This document shows positions 16,052-25,345 of a DNA stretch of 64,000 nt, one piece after another. Under the pieces are notes generated by a model. That model searched no databases and had not been told where the DNA came from. It worked only from the letters and a program-made list of their open reading frames with translations. This stretch comes from an uncultured Tateyamaria sp. (GTDB lineage: Bacteria > Pseudomonadota > Alphaproteobacteria > Rhodobacterales > Rhodobacteraceae), in NCBI RefSeq assembly GCF_947503465.1, contig NZ_CANNDN010000003.1:1-64000 (forward strand). The letters are read 5' to 3'. Positions within the stretch are counted from its first letter, which is position 1; each line of letters starts with the position of its first letter. The position numbers were made by a program, and so were the translations under genes.

Positions 16052-18867
16052 TGCCCAAGGACCAACCGGATATCAACCTGTCGCCCAAAGTCTCGGACGA
16101 GGTGCGCAAAACCACCTGCTACATGTGCGCCTGCCGCTGCGGGATCAACGTACACCTCAAGGACGGCAAGGTCGCCTATATCGAAGGCAACCGCGACCAC
16201 CCGGTGAACCAGGGCGTGCTGTGCGCCAAGGGGTCGGCGGGCATCATGCAGGTCAACGCCCCATCCCGCCTGCGCAAACCGCTCAAACGCGTGGGCGACC
16301 GCGGGTCGGGCGAGTTTCAGGAAATCGAATGGGACGAGGCCCTGCAGATCGCCACCGACTGGCTGGCGCCCATCCGCAAGGACGACCCTTCGAAACTCGC
16401 CTTCTTCACGGGCCGCGACCAATCGCAGTCATTCACCAGCTTCTTCGCCCAGAACTTCGGCACCCCCAACTACGCAGCCCATGGCGGCTTCTGCTCGGTC
16501 AACATGGCGGCGGCGGGCATCTATACGATGGGCGGCGCGTTCTGGGAATTCGGCCAGCCCGATTGGGACCACACCAAGCTGTTCATGCTGTTCGGCGTGG
16601 CCGAAGACCACGACAGCAACCCGATCAAGATGGGCATCGGCAAGATCAAGGCGCGCGGCGCTCGCGTCATCGGCGTGAACCCGATCCGCACCGGCTATAA
16701 CGCCGTGGCCGATGATTGGGTCGGCATCACGCCCGGCACCGACGGGCTCTTTATCCTGTCGATGGTCCACTGCCTGATGAAGGCGGGCAAGATCGACGTG
16801 AATTACCTCGCCCAATACACCAACGCCCCCTGCCTGGTGAACGGCGATGAAAAGTCCCCCGAATTCGGCCTCTTGCTACGCGATGACAATGGCAAGGAGC
16901 TGGTGATGGACCGCGCCACGGGCAAGCTGACGCCCTTTGACCAAAAAGGCGTCAAACCGGACCTCGCGGCCACCTACCGTCACGGCGGGTTCAGCCATCG
17001 CACCGTCATGCAACACATGGCGGAACGCTATCTCAGCGACGACTATGCGCCCGAGGCCGTGGCCGACCGCGTCGGCATCTCGGCCAAACGCATCCGTACA
17101 CTGGCCGCCGAAATCGCTCGCGTCGCCTTTGACGAGGCGTTCGAGCTGGACCACGAATGGACCGACTTCCGGGGCGAGACGCACAAGACAATGCAGGGTC
17201 GCCCGGTCTCCTTCCACTCCATGCGCGGGATCAGCGCCCACGCCAACGGCTTCCAGACCTGCCGCGCCCTGCACGTCCTGCAAATCCTGCTGGGCAGCGT
17301 CGAGGTGCCCGGCGGTTTCCGCTTCAAGCCGCCCTACCCGAAACCGGCCACGGCGCACCCCAAACCGCATTGCAACACGACACCGGACTGCCCGCTTGAC
17401 GGCCCGCATCTCGGCTTTGTGCACGGCCCCGACGATCTGGCGCTGAAAGACGATGGCACCCCCGCCCGCATCGACAAGGCGTTCACATGGGAAAACCCCA
17501 TGTCGGCGCACGGCCTGATGCACATGGTGATCTCGAACGCGCATGCGGGCGATCCCTACAAGATCGATACGCTGTTCATGTACATGGCCAACATGTCGTG
17601 GAACTCGTCCATGAACACGCGCGGCGTGATCGACATGCTCACGGACAAGGATGAAAACGGCGACTATGTCATCCCGCGCATCATCTATTCGGATGCGTAT
17701 AGTTCGGAAATGGTCGCCTATGCCGACCTGATCCTGCCCGACACGACCTATCTGGAACGGCACGACTGCATCTCCCTGCTCGACCGGCCCATTTGCGAGG
17801 CGGACGCCGCCGCGGACGCCATCCGCTGGCCGGTCATAGAACCTGACCGTGACGTGCGCGGCTTCCAGTCGGTGCTCTGCGACCTCGGGGCAAAACTGGG
17901 CCTGCCCGGCTTCACCAACGAAGACGGCAGCCAGAAATACGCCGACTACGCCGATTACATCGTCAACCACGAACGCAAACCCGGCATCGGCCCGCTCGCA
18001 GGCTTCCGGGGCAATGGCGATCAGGTCGGGCGCGGCGACGTGAACCCGGACCAACTCGACAGATACATCGAAAACGGCGGCTTCTTTGTCGAACACATCC
18101 CCGAGGGCGCCAACTACTACAAACCGTGGAATGCGGCCTATCAGGACTGGGCCGTGGGCATGGGCCTCTACGACAGCCCGCAACCCTACCTGTTCTCGCT
18201 CTACGTCGAACCCATGCGCCGCTTCCAACTGGCCGCCGAAGGTCACGGGCGTCGCCAGCCCCCCGACCACCTGCGCGACCGGATCAAGGCCACGATGGAC
18301 CCGCTGCCCATCTGGTACGACCCCGCGCCCGACAACAAGGTGGACGATTTCCCCATCACCGCGCTCACCCAGCGTCCCATGGCAATGTACCATTCCTGGG
18401 GGTCGCAGAACGCGTGGCTGCGGCAACTGCACGGGCACAACCCGCTTTACCTGCCGACCAGGCTGATGCGCGAAAAAAACCTCGCCGACGGCGACTGGGC
18501 ACGCGTCACCTCGCCCCACGGCGAGATCACCGTGCCGGTCCTGGAAATGGCCGCGCTCAACGAAAACACGGTCTGGACCTGGAACGCGATCGGCAAGCGC
18601 AAAGGGGCCTGGGCGCTCGATGAAAACGCCCCCGAGGCCACCAGGGGCTTCCTGCTCAACCACCTGATCCACGAACTGCTCCCGCCCAAGGGCGACGGAC
18701 TCCGCTGGGCCAACTCCGACCCGATCACGGGGCAGGCGGCCTGGTTCGACCTCAAGGTGCGCCTCGAAAAGGCCGACGCGCCCGCCGAATCCCAACCGGC
18801 AATGACGCCAATCAAATCCCCCGTTGGCAAAGGGCCCAAGCAACTCTCGTGGAAGGTGGGCAAATGA
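16051..18867 (+). CDS. soeA: Sulfite dehydrogenase, molybdopterin catalytic subunit SoeA
   Basis: 938 aa DMSO-reductase-family enzyme. The [4Fe-4S] motif is Cys23-x2-Cys26-x3-Cys30-x27-Cys58. Then come the three MGD-binding domains, ending with the dinucleotide-binding C-terminal domain (ALTQRPMAMYHSWGSQNAWL onward). No Tat signal precedes the cysteines, so catalysis is cytoplasmic, as known for SoeABC. It oxidises sulfite to sulfate and passes electrons through SoeB to SoeC and the quinone pool. The sulfite source here is Xsc, encoded in the same gene run. The first base overlaps the ackA-like stop (TGATG). Confidence 0.9.
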   Translation: MPKDQPDINLSPKVSDEVRKTTCYMCACRCGINVHLKDGKVAYIEGNRDHPVNQGVLCAKGSAGIMQVNAPSRLRKPLKRVGDRGSGEFQEIEWDEALQIATDWLAPIRKDDPSKLAFFTGRDQSQSFTSFFAQNFGTPNYAAHGGFCSVNMAAAGIYTMGGAFWEFGQPDWDHTKLFMLFGVAEDHDSNPIKMGIGKIKARGARVIGVNPIRTGYNAVADDWVGITPGTDGLFILSMVHCLMKAGKIDVNYLAQYTNAPCLVNGDEKSPEFGLLLRDDNGKELVMDRATGKLTPFDQKGVKPDLAATYRHGGFSHRTVMQHMAERYLSDDYAPEAVADRVGISAKRIRTLAAEIARVAFDEAFELDHEWTDFRGETHKTMQGRPVSFHSMRGISAHANGFQTCRALHVLQILLGSVEVPGGFRFKPPYPKPATAHPKPHCNTTPDCPLDGPHLGFVHGPDDLALKDDGTPARIDKAFTWENPMSAHGLMHMVISNAHAGDPYKIDTLFMYMANMSWNSSMNTRGVIDMLTDKDENGDYVIPRIIYSDAYSSEMVAYADLILPDTTYLERHDCISLLDRPICEADAAADAIRWPVIEPDRDVRGFQSVLCDLGAKLGLPGFTNEDGSQKYADYADYIVNHERKPGIGPLAGFRGNGDQVGRGDVNPDQLDRYIENGGFFVEHIPEGANYYKPWNAAYQDWAVGMGLYDSPQPYLFSLYVEPMRRFQLAAEGHGRRQPPDHLRDRIKATMDPLPIWYDPAPDNKVDDFPITALTQRPMAMYHSWGSQNAWLRQLHGHNPLYLPTRLMREKNLADGDWARVTSPHGEITVPVLEMAALNENTVWTWNAIGKRKGAWALDENAPEATRGFLLNHLIHELLPPKGDGLRWANSDPITGQAAWFDLKVRLEKADAPAESQPAMTPIKSPVGKGPKQLSWKVGK

Positions 18868-19073
18868 CCGGCATCCAGCGCACCCTTCTTGCCATCGCGG
18901 CCTTCCTCGCAGTCGCCATAGGCACGTTCATCTACTTCATCGCCAACTGGGACGCGAGCAACACGGCCCCCATCGGCATGAAAAACGATGCAGCTCCCTT
19001 CACTTTGCCAAATAAACTCCGGGGTCTGGGGCAGCGCCCCAGTCCTGCCCCAGCAGCAGGAGCAACCGCATGA
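18864..19073 (+). CDS. Small one-helix membrane protein between soeA and soeB
   Basis: 69 aa. Residues about 6-28 form one transmembrane helix (TLLAIAAFLAVAIGTFIYFI). The tail is Pro/Ala-rich. The ATG overlaps the soeA stop by four bases and its stop overlaps the soeB ATG by four bases, so it fits a coupled operon gene. The last third is encoded by a dispersed GC-rich palindromic element (18998-19053), so this tail may be a recent addition. It could help assemble or anchor SoeAB, or be a neutral by-product; no family is recognised. Confidence 0.6.
   Translation: MTGIQRTLLAIAAFLAVAIGTFIYFIANWDASNTAPIGMKNDAAPFTLPNKLRGLGQRPSPAPAAGATA
18998..19053. repeat. Dispersed palindromic element inside the small soe gene
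   Basis: Begins CTTCACTTTGCCAAATA and contains CTGGGGC-AGC-GCCCCAG (19026-19042). The same layout, CTTCATTGTTCGCCAAATA then a hairpin with identical AGC loop, is at 40248-40311. Confidence 0.65.
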
Positions 19074-19828
19074 CAACTCTTCCCCCATCGACCGAACGCA
19101 AGCTCGGCCTCGTCATCGACCTCGACACCTGCGTGGGCTGCCACGCCTGCGTGATCTCGTGCAAGGGCTGGAACACAGAAAACTACGGCGCGCCGCTGTC
19201 TGACACGGATGCGTATGGCAGCGATCCGTCCGGCACCTTCCTCAACCGCGTGCACAGCTACGAAGTGCAGCCGCAGCAGGGCGACGCACAACTCATCCAC
19301 TTCCCCAAATCCTGCCTGCATTGCGAGGACGCGCCCTGCGTCACCGTCTGCCCGACGGGTGCCAGCTACAAGCGGGTCGAAGACGGCATCGTGCTGGTCA
19401 ACGAAAGCGATTGCATCGGCTGCGGCCTGTGCGCCTGGGCCTGCCCCTATGGCGCACGCGAAATGGACGCCGTCGAAAAGGTGATGAAGAAATGCACCCT
19501 CTGCGTGGACCGCATCTACAACGAAAACCTGCCCGAGGAAGACCGCGAACCGGCCTGTGTCCGGACCTGCCCCGCAGGCGCCCGGCACTTCGGTGACTTC
19601 GCGGATCCCGAAAGCAAAGTGTCCAAACTGACCGCGGAACGCGGCGGCATGGACCTGATGCCCGAACAGGGCACCAAACCGGTGAACAAGTACCTGCCAC
19701 CCCGCCCCAAGGACACGCTGTCCGACGGAGCAGGCGACATCGACATCCTCGCCCCCTACCTCGAACCCGTCGCACAGGAAGCCAAGGGCTTCCTCGGCTG
19801 GCTCGACAAGACGTTGGAGAAACTCTGA
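19070..19828 (+). CDS. soeB: Sulfite dehydrogenase iron-sulfur subunit SoeB
   Basis: 252 aa ferredoxin-like electron-transfer subunit of the DmsB/NrfC type. Four [4Fe-4S] cysteine groups are visible: Cys21/24/27/31, CLHCEDAPCVTVCPTGA, CIGCGLCAWACPYGA, and CTLCVDR...CVRTCPAGARHFG, 16 ligand cysteines in all. It carries electrons from SoeA to SoeC. The start overlaps the small membrane gene by four bases and the stop overlaps soeC by one. Confidence 0.92.
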   Translation: MTTLPPSTERKLGLVIDLDTCVGCHACVISCKGWNTENYGAPLSDTDAYGSDPSGTFLNRVHSYEVQPQQGDAQLIHFPKSCLHCEDAPCVTVCPTGASYKRVEDGIVLVNESDCIGCGLCAWACPYGAREMDAVEKVMKKCTLCVDRIYNENLPEEDREPACVRTCPAGARHFGDFADPESKVSKLTAERGGMDLMPEQGTKPVNKYLPPRPKDTLSDGAGDIDILAPYLEPVAQEAKGFLGWLDKTLEKL

Positions 19829-20700
19829 TGCATCCGGCCCCTTCCGTCATCTTCTTCACCGTCTTCTCCGGCATCGGCTTTGGCCTCCTGACCTTCCTCG
19901 GCCTCGGCTACCCGGCGGTCACCGGCTGGACCGCCTTCGCCTTCTTCACCATCGCGTACCTGTGCGCGGTGGGCGGTCTGATCTCGTCCACCTTCCACCT
20001 GGGCCACCCCGAACGCGCGATGAAGGCGTTCACGCAATGGCGCTCGTCGTGGCTCAGCCGCGAAGGCTGGTGCGCAGTCGCCGCACTCATCGCCATGGCG
20101 CTCTATGGCATGGGCCTCGTTTTTTTCGGTCAGCGTTGGGGCCTGCTGGGTGTCATCGGCGCAGTCTTCTCGCTGCTGACGGTCTTCACCACCTCGATGA
20201 TCTACACCCAGCTCAAGACCATCCCCCGCTGGAACTCCCCCGCCACGCCGGCCATGTTCCTCAGCTACAGCCTTGCGGGCGGTGCATTGCTGGCCGGGCA
20301 GGTGACATGGGCCGTGGCGCTCCTGCTGGTCGCGGGGGTCATCCAGATCGTCTTGTGGCTGCAAGGCGACGGTGCGCTGGCCAATTCCGGCTCCACCCTC
20401 GCCACCGCGACCGGGCTTGGCACGAAGGGCAGCGTGCGCGCGTTCGAACCGCCCCATACCGGCACCAACTACCTGCTCAAGGAATTTGCCTACGTGGTCG
20501 GACGCAAACACAGCCTCAAGCTGCGCATCCTCTCGCTTGTGCTGATGGTCGGCCTGCCGGTCCTGTTGCTGGCGGCGCCCTTCGCGCACTGGGTGGCGGC
20601 CCTCGCCGTGATCAGCCACGTGGCGGGCGCACTCGCCGCGCGCTGGCTCTTTTTTGCAGAAGCCGAACACGTGGTCGGCCTCTACTACGGCAAACGCTAA
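19828..20700 (+). CDS. soeC: Sulfite dehydrogenase membrane anchor SoeC
   Basis: 290 aa, DmsC-type anchor with about eight transmembrane helices. The opening segment HPAPSVIFFTVFSGIGFGLLTFLGLG, then STFHLGHPERAMKAFTQWRSSWLSREG, is typical of DmsC and of SoeC. It anchors SoeAB on the cytoplasmic face of the inner membrane and reduces quinone. It is the last gene of the run; inverted GC-rich elements follow directly after the stop. Confidence 0.9.
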   Translation: MHPAPSVIFFTVFSGIGFGLLTFLGLGYPAVTGWTAFAFFTIAYLCAVGGLISSTFHLGHPERAMKAFTQWRSSWLSREGWCAVAALIAMALYGMGLVFFGQRWGLLGVIGAVFSLLTVFTTSMIYTQLKTIPRWNSPATPAMFLSYSLAGGALLAGQVTWAVALLLVAGVIQIVLWLQGDGALANSGSTLATATGLGTKGSVRAFEPPHTGTNYLLKEFAYVVGRKHSLKLRILSLVLMVGLPVLLLAAPFAHWVAALAVISHVAGALAARWLFFAEAEHVVGLYYGKR

Positions 20701-20820
20701 GGTGCGGTGCGCAGTAAATGCGCACCCTACCACACCAACACCCGGGTCGTAGGGTGCGCGCTCTGCGCGCACCGCACCTGAGATCAAACCGGGAGTAGGG
20801 TGGGCAATCTGCCCACCACC
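20701..20820. repeat. Cluster of three REP-like palindromic units
   Basis: Unit 1 (20701-20731) and unit 2 (20749-20778) are inverted copies sharing GGTGCGGTGCGC...GCGCACCCTAC, able to form one large hairpin. Unit 3 (20795-20817) is a separate palindrome around GTGGGCAATCTGCCCAC; its 23 bases recur exactly, inverted, at 39228-39250. They fill the convergent soeC-dapA gap and may act as a two-way terminator. Confidence 0.8.
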
Positions 20821-20822
20821 CC

Positions 20823-21701
20823 TCACATCAGCCCGGCGTGCTCCAACGCCGCATCAACCTTGGCCTTGGTCTCGTCCGCCAACCCGGTCAGCGGCAGCCG
20901 CACCTCGTCTGAACACAGCCCCAGACGCGACATGGCATATTTCGCGCCCACCAGCCCCGGCTCGGTAAAGATCGCCTTGTGCAGCGGCATCAGCGTGTCC
21001 TGAATGTCCAGCGCCGTGGCATAATCCCCAGCCAAACAGGCCTCCTGCATCTGGCTCAGCAGCTTGGGCGCCACATTGGCCGTGACCGAGATACAGCCAA
21101 CCCCGCCCTGCGCGTTAAAGCCATGCGCGGTCGCATCCTCGCCCGACAGCTGGATAAAATCCGCACCGCAGGTCATGCGCTGATCACACACGCGCGCCAG
21201 GTCGCCGGTGGCATCCTTCACACCCACAATACGGGGCAGTTTGGCCAACGCGCCCATGGTGTCGGGTGTCATGTCGATGACCGACCGGCCGGGAATGTTG
21301 TAGATGATGATCGGAATATCCGCGCAATCATGCAGCGCCGTGTAATGCGCGATCAGGCCTCGCTGCGTCGGCTTGTTGTAATAGGGCGTGACCACAAGGG
21401 CCGCGTCCGCACCAAACTTCGCCGCGCATTCGACAAAGCGGATGGCCTCGACCGTGTTGTTGGACCCCGCACCGGCAATGACGGGCACCCGACCGGCGGC
21501 CGCTTTCACCACCGTCTCGATCACCGTCTCATGCTCTTCATGGCTCAGCGTCGGGCTTTCTCCGGTGGTCCCGACGGGCACAAGGCCGTGCGATCCCTCG
21601 CCGATATGCCACTCCACCAGCTTCTTGAGGGTTTCCAGATCCAAAGCGCCGTTACGAAACGGCGTGACGAGGGCAGGCATAGAACCTTTGAACATTCTCA
21701 C
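20823..21701 (-). CDS. dapA: 4-hydroxy-tetrahydrodipicolinate synthase
   Basis: 292 aa, the usual DapA length. The Schiff-base lysine is Lys162 (VGVKDATG), with Thr45-Thr46 (GTTGESP), Tyr134 ([10 protein letters not shown]) and Arg139 of the catalytic group. The enzyme condenses pyruvate with aspartate semialdehyde in lysine and diaminopimelate synthesis. A second ATG two codons in is possible. It is divergent from the lytic transglycosylase gene, a pairing that suits cell-wall precursor supply and turnover, though this is only context. Confidence 0.93.
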   Translation of the reverse strand: MRMFKGSMPALVTPFRNGALDLETLKKLVEWHIGEGSHGLVPVGTTGESPTLSHEEHETVIETVVKAAAGRVPVIAGAGSNNTVEAIRFVECAAKFGADAALVVTPYYNKPTQRGLIAHYTALHDCADIPIIIYNIPGRSVIDMTPDTMGALAKLPRIVGVKDATGDLARVCDQRMTCGADFIQLSGEDATAHGFNAQGGVGCISVTANVAPKLLSQMQEACLAGDYATALDIQDTLMPLHKAIFTEPGLVGAKYAMSRLGLCSDEVRLPLTGLADETKAKVDAALEHAGLM

Positions 21702-21833
21702 GCTCCTTTTTTACGTGTGGCAGGCAGAGGGCCTGGGATGATTTTCGCACATGCCCGGAAACGTGAGTTGAACTGTCACGCACCGGGCATATGCTCAGAG
21801 GCTCTAGCCACGCGACGCAGGGAAATGCAAGAG

Positions 21834-23801
21834 ATGAGCCGGATTGCCCTCGCCTTTGCCTTGCTTTTTGTATCCGCTGTGGCGGCGCTGGCCGAACGGC
21901 CCCGCCCCCTTGGTTGGGCGATGGAGGCACTGCGCGCAGGCAACTGGGACAGTGCCGCACAGATCGCCGCACGCGACGGCGATGTGGCTGCCGACATCGT
22001 CGAATGGCAGCGCCTGCGTGCCAGCCGCGGCACCTATGCCGAGGTGGTCGCCTTCCTTGATCGCCGCCCCGACTGGCCGGGCGAGGCACTGTTGCGCCAG
22101 CGGTCGGAAAAGGCGGTGGTCGACGCAGGCGATACCGCCATCCTGTCCTTCTTCGAAGACACGGGTCCCCAAACACCCGAAGGCATCCTTGCCCACGCCG
22201 CCGCCCTCACCCGCGCCGACCGCACCGGAGAGGCGGACGCCAACCTGGTTCTGGCCTGGCGCACACTGCCCATGGATGAAACGGCTCAGGCCCGCTTTCT
22301 CGCCGCCCACGAGACGCTCCTGAAACCCCACCACGCCGCGCGCCTCGACGCCCTTTTGTGGTCCGGCGACATCACCAGCGCCCGGCGCATGTTCGATCTG
22401 GTCGACAAGGGGCCATTGGCACTGGCCCAGGCCCGCATCGCCCTGCGCGCCCTGTCCAACACCGTGGACGCCCTGATCAAAGCGGTGCCCGAAGCGCTGC
22501 AGGACGACCCCGGCCTTGCCCATGCCCGCTTTGAATGGCGCATCCGCAAGGGGCGTTGGGACGACGCCAAGGCCCTGCTACTGGACCGCTCCCGTTCGGT
22601 CGAGGCATTGGGCCGACCCGAGGCATGGGCCAATCGCCGCCGCGCCCTTGCCCGCGATGAAATGCGCGATGGCGACGCCGCGAACGCCTATCAACTGGCC
22701 GCCCGGCACTTCCTGACCGAAGGGTCCGCCTATGCCGACCTCGAATGGCTGTCGGGCTACATCGCCCTGCGCAAGCTTCGGGACCCCGAGGTTGCGCTCG
22801 GCCACTTCCAGAACCACCGCGACGCCACCCGCTCCCCGATCTCGCGCGGGCGCGCCGGATACTGGATCGGCCGCACACACGACGCCATGGGCAACGCCGA
22901 TGCCGCCCGCGCCGCCTATGCCGAGGGGGCGCAATATCAAACCGCGTTCTACGGCCTTCTCGCCGCAGAACGCGGCAACCTTGCCATCGACCCGCTCCTC
23001 GACGGGTCCGAATCCTTCCCCGCACCCGATGCGCCACTCGCCCGCAACGACCTGTTCGAAGCGGGCCTGCTCCTCCAGGCCTCCGGCGAACTGAACCTGG
23101 CGGAACGCTTCTGGACCCACCTCGCCGAAACGCTTGACCGCGATGCAGCGGGCCGCCTGGGCCAGGTCGCCATTGCCGCCGGGCAACCGCACCTCGCCGT
23201 GATGATCGGCAAGCGTGTCGCACGGCGCGGCGTCACGCTCCACGCCCCCTACTACCCGCTGCACCCGCTGGCTGACTCAGACCTGCCGATGGCACCCGAA
23301 ATGTCCCTTGCCATCGCCCGCCGCGAAAGCGAATTCGACCCCGTTGTCCAATCGGGTGTCGGCGCGCGCGGCCTCATGCAGATCATGCCCGGCACGGGCC
23401 GCGACGTGGCCCGCGACCTCGGTCTGTCCGATGACCACACAACCGCGCGCCTGATCTCCGATCCGGTCTACAACGCCAAACTGGGGGCCACGTTCCTCAG
23501 CCAGCTTGCGGGCCGTTTCGACGGCAACGTGATCCTGATGTCGGCGGCCTATAACGCAGGGCCCAGCCGCCCCGACCAATGGATGCTGCGCTTTGGCGAT
23601 CCGCGCCGGGGCACGGATGATTTCGACGTCATCGACTGGATCGAACACATCCCCTTCCGCGAAACCCGCAACTACGTGATGCGCGTCACCGAAAGCCTGC
23701 CGATCTACCGCGCCCGTCTGGGGCAGGACCCGCTGCCGGTCCCCTTCAGCGCGGAACTCACCGGCTCAACCCTGTTGCCGTTCGCGCCACAGGGTGAATA
23801 G
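21834..23801 (+). CDS. Soluble lytic murein transglycosylase
   Basis: 655 aa. A signal peptide (MSRIALAFALLFVSAVAALA) leads to a long helical superhelix of TPR-like repeats (about 25-460) and a C-terminal SLT domain. The catalytic Glu498 is in ARRESEFDP, then SGVGARGLMQIMPGTG and SAAYNAGPSRPDQW, all Slt70 hallmarks. It cleaves the MurNAc-GlcNAc bond of peptidoglycan in the periplasm to 1,6-anhydro products. ATG 21834 was chosen for the GGGA upstream and the clean signal peptide; ATG 21825 is an alternative. The 3' end overlaps the convergent EamA gene by 36 bp. Confidence 0.9.
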   Translation: MSRIALAFALLFVSAVAALAERPRPLGWAMEALRAGNWDSAAQIAARDGDVAADIVEWQRLRASRGTYAEVVAFLDRRPDWPGEALLRQRSEKAVVDAGDTAILSFFEDTGPQTPEGILAHAAALTRADRTGEADANLVLAWRTLPMDETAQARFLAAHETLLKPHHAARLDALLWSGDITSARRMFDLVDKGPLALAQARIALRALSNTVDALIKAVPEALQDDPGLAHARFEWRIRKGRWDDAKALLLDRSRSVEALGRPEAWANRRRALARDEMRDGDAANAYQLAARHFLTEGSAYADLEWLSGYIALRKLRDPEVALGHFQNHRDATRSPISRGRAGYWIGRTHDAMGNADAARAAYAEGAQYQTAFYGLLAAERGNLAIDPLLDGSESFPAPDAPLARNDLFEAGLLLQASGELNLAERFWTHLAETLDRDAAGRLGQVAIAAGQPHLAVMIGKRVARRGVTLHAPYYPLHPLADSDLPMAPEMSLAIARRESEFDPVVQSGVGARGLMQIMPGTGRDVARDLGLSDDHTTARLISDPVYNAKLGATFLSQLAGRFDGNVILMSAAYNAGPSRPDQWMLRFGDPRRGTDDFDVIDWIEHIPFRETRNYVMRVTESLPIYRARLGQDPLPVPFSAELTGSTLLPFAPQGE

Positions 23802-24635
23802 GCCCGCCGCCACGATGATGGCCGCGCCGATGATCACGTTCACCTCCAGCACCTCGCCAAACACGCTGATGCCCACGGCGGCGGCAAACACCATCTGGAA
23901 ATAGGCAAAGGGCTGCACCGCACTCGCCTCCGCCACCTCGTAGGTGCGGATCAGCAGCCAGTGGCCCAACGCACCGGTCATGCACAGCGCGCCCATCCAC
24001 GCCCAATCCGGCCCGCTCATCGGCTCCCAGAACCACAGGCCGACGCATGTCATCGCCACCGCCCCGCTGGTGCCCGTCCAGAAAAAGCTGGTCGCCGTGC
24101 TGTCATCCCGCGCCACGTAGCGTGTCAGCAGACCATAGACGGCAAACATGATGGCCGAGGCCAATGGGATCACCGCCGCCGGATCAAACACGCCCAGACC
24201 GGGCTTCAGGATGAACAGCACGCCGATGAACCCGACGCCAATCGCCGCCCAGCGCCGCCACCCCACATGCTCACCCAATATCGGCCCGGACAGCGCGGCA
24301 ACCAACAGCGGATAGGCGGCAAACACCGCATGGCTCTCCACCAGTCCCAACACGGTAAAGGCAGTGACCATCACGCAAATCTCCGCCGCCAGCAGCAGCC
24401 CGCGCAGCCCCTGCACCACGGGTTGTTGCGTCTGCGCCGCCGCCCGCACGCCACCGGCCTTGCGGGCCGCAACCGCGACGACAAAGGCCGCAAAGAACCA
24501 GTACCGGATCATCACCACCATGAAGACATTGTATTCCGCCGCCAGGTGGCGCGAGATACCGTCCTGGCTCGCAAACACAACCGACACCGCGATCATCAGC
24601 GCAATGCCCAACCGGGTGTTGTTGCCCTGGCTCAT
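23766..24635 (-). CDS. EamA/DMT-family transporter
   Basis: 289 aa with ten predicted transmembrane helices in two EamA halves; MIAVSVVFASQDGISRHLA opens the first and RYWFFAAFV follows. Members export or import small metabolites; the substrate cannot be read from sequence. The ATG overlaps the mnmD stop by four bases (ATGA), so both are on one transcript, mnmD first. Confidence 0.85.
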   Translation of the reverse strand: MSQGNNTRLGIALMIAVSVVFASQDGISRHLAAEYNVFMVVMIRYWFFAAFVVAVAARKAGGVRAAAQTQQPVVQGLRGLLLAAEICVMVTAFTVLGLVESHAVFAAYPLLVAALSGPILGEHVGWRRWAAIGVGFIGVLFILKPGLGVFDPAAVIPLASAIMFAVYGLLTRYVARDDSTATSFFWTGTSGAVAMTCVGLWFWEPMSGPDWAWMGALCMTGALGHWLLIRTYEVAEASAVQPFAYFQMVFAAAVGISVFGEVLEVNVIIGAAIIVAAGLFTLWRERQQG

Positions 24636-25294
24636 CCCAAAACGGCCCGCGTCATGTGGCGCTTTCGGCCAAAGCCGGGGGCGCGGGTCACAGTGAACCC
24701 GGCCTCCTCCAGCCCCCGCCGCACGAACCCCGCCGCCGTATAGGTCGCGGCTGTCCCCGCGGGGACAGTGTGGCGCGCCACCTCTGCCATCAATTCCGGC
24801 CCCCACAGTTCCGGGTTCTTCGCGGGCGAAAACCCGTCCAGAAACCACGCATCGGCGCGCCCGTCCCACGCCGCCAACGTCTCGCGCGCATCACCTTCGA
24901 TCACGGTCACCGTGGCATCGTCAAAGGCCGCCGACCCACCACCGGCGGCAACCAACTGCGCCGCAAACTCCGCCACCTCGGGAAACGCGGCCAGCGCCTT
25001 TTCCATCGCCTCCACCTCCACCGGGAACGCCTCGAAACTGGTGAACTGCAACCGCCCCGGCACGCCCGCGTCCCGCCACGCCGCCCAGGCGGTCAGAAAG
25101 TTCAGACCCGTTCCAAACCCCAGCTCTGCAACATGAAACCCGTCACGAAACCGCGCGGGCAGGTCGTTGCCATCCAGAAACACATGCCGCGTCTCGGCCA
25201 GGCCGTTGTCGAGCGAAAAATACGGATCGTCAAAGCGCACCGACACCGGCACACGGCCCTCACGCCACTCAAGCTCTGCCCGCTGGTCCTGCAT
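24632..25294 (-). CDS. mnmD: tRNA 5-methylaminomethyl-2-thiouridine methyltransferase MnmD
   Basis: 220 aa. The SAM site reads VAELGFGTGLNFLTAW (about 58-73), and the DUF752/MnmC1 signature is at WFLDGFSPAKNPELW. It would methylate nm5s2U34 in tRNA to mnm5s2U. In E. coli this domain is the N-terminal half of MnmC; here it stands alone, with an FAD oxidoreductase 51 bp away on the other strand. The ATG at 25294 is set by AGGGG six bases upstream; ATG 25297 is adjacent. Residues TVPAGT are encoded by a dispersed 16-bp palindrome at 24752-24767. Confidence 0.85.
   Translation of the reverse strand: MQDQRAELEWREGRVPVSVRFDDPYFSLDNGLAETRHVFLDGNDLPARFRDGFHVAELGFGTGLNFLTAWAAWRDAGVPGRLQFTSFEAFPVEVEAMEKALAAFPEVAEFAAQLVAAGGGSAAFDDATVTVIEGDARETLAAWDGRADAWFLDGFSPAKNPELWGPELMAEVARHTVPAGTAATYTAAGFVRRGLEEAGFTVTRAPGFGRKRHMTRAVLG
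24752..24767. repeat. Iterated palindrome TGTCCCCGCGGGGACA, copy 1
   Basis: Perfect 16-bp palindrome inside mnmD (18 bp counting flanking C and G). Identical copies lie at 37093-37108 and 38295-38310, with a degenerate copy near 38822. Confidence 0.85.
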
Positions 25295-25345
25295 CATCCG
25301 CCCCTGTAAAGGATACCGGCGCGACCTTGGCGAAAGGCATCTGGA

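Noticed and set aside
16876-18843. Long open frame on the minus strand opposite soeA (655 codons)
   Set aside because: It mirrors the codon bias of the GC-rich soeA gene, has no family match and lacks a ribosome binding site.
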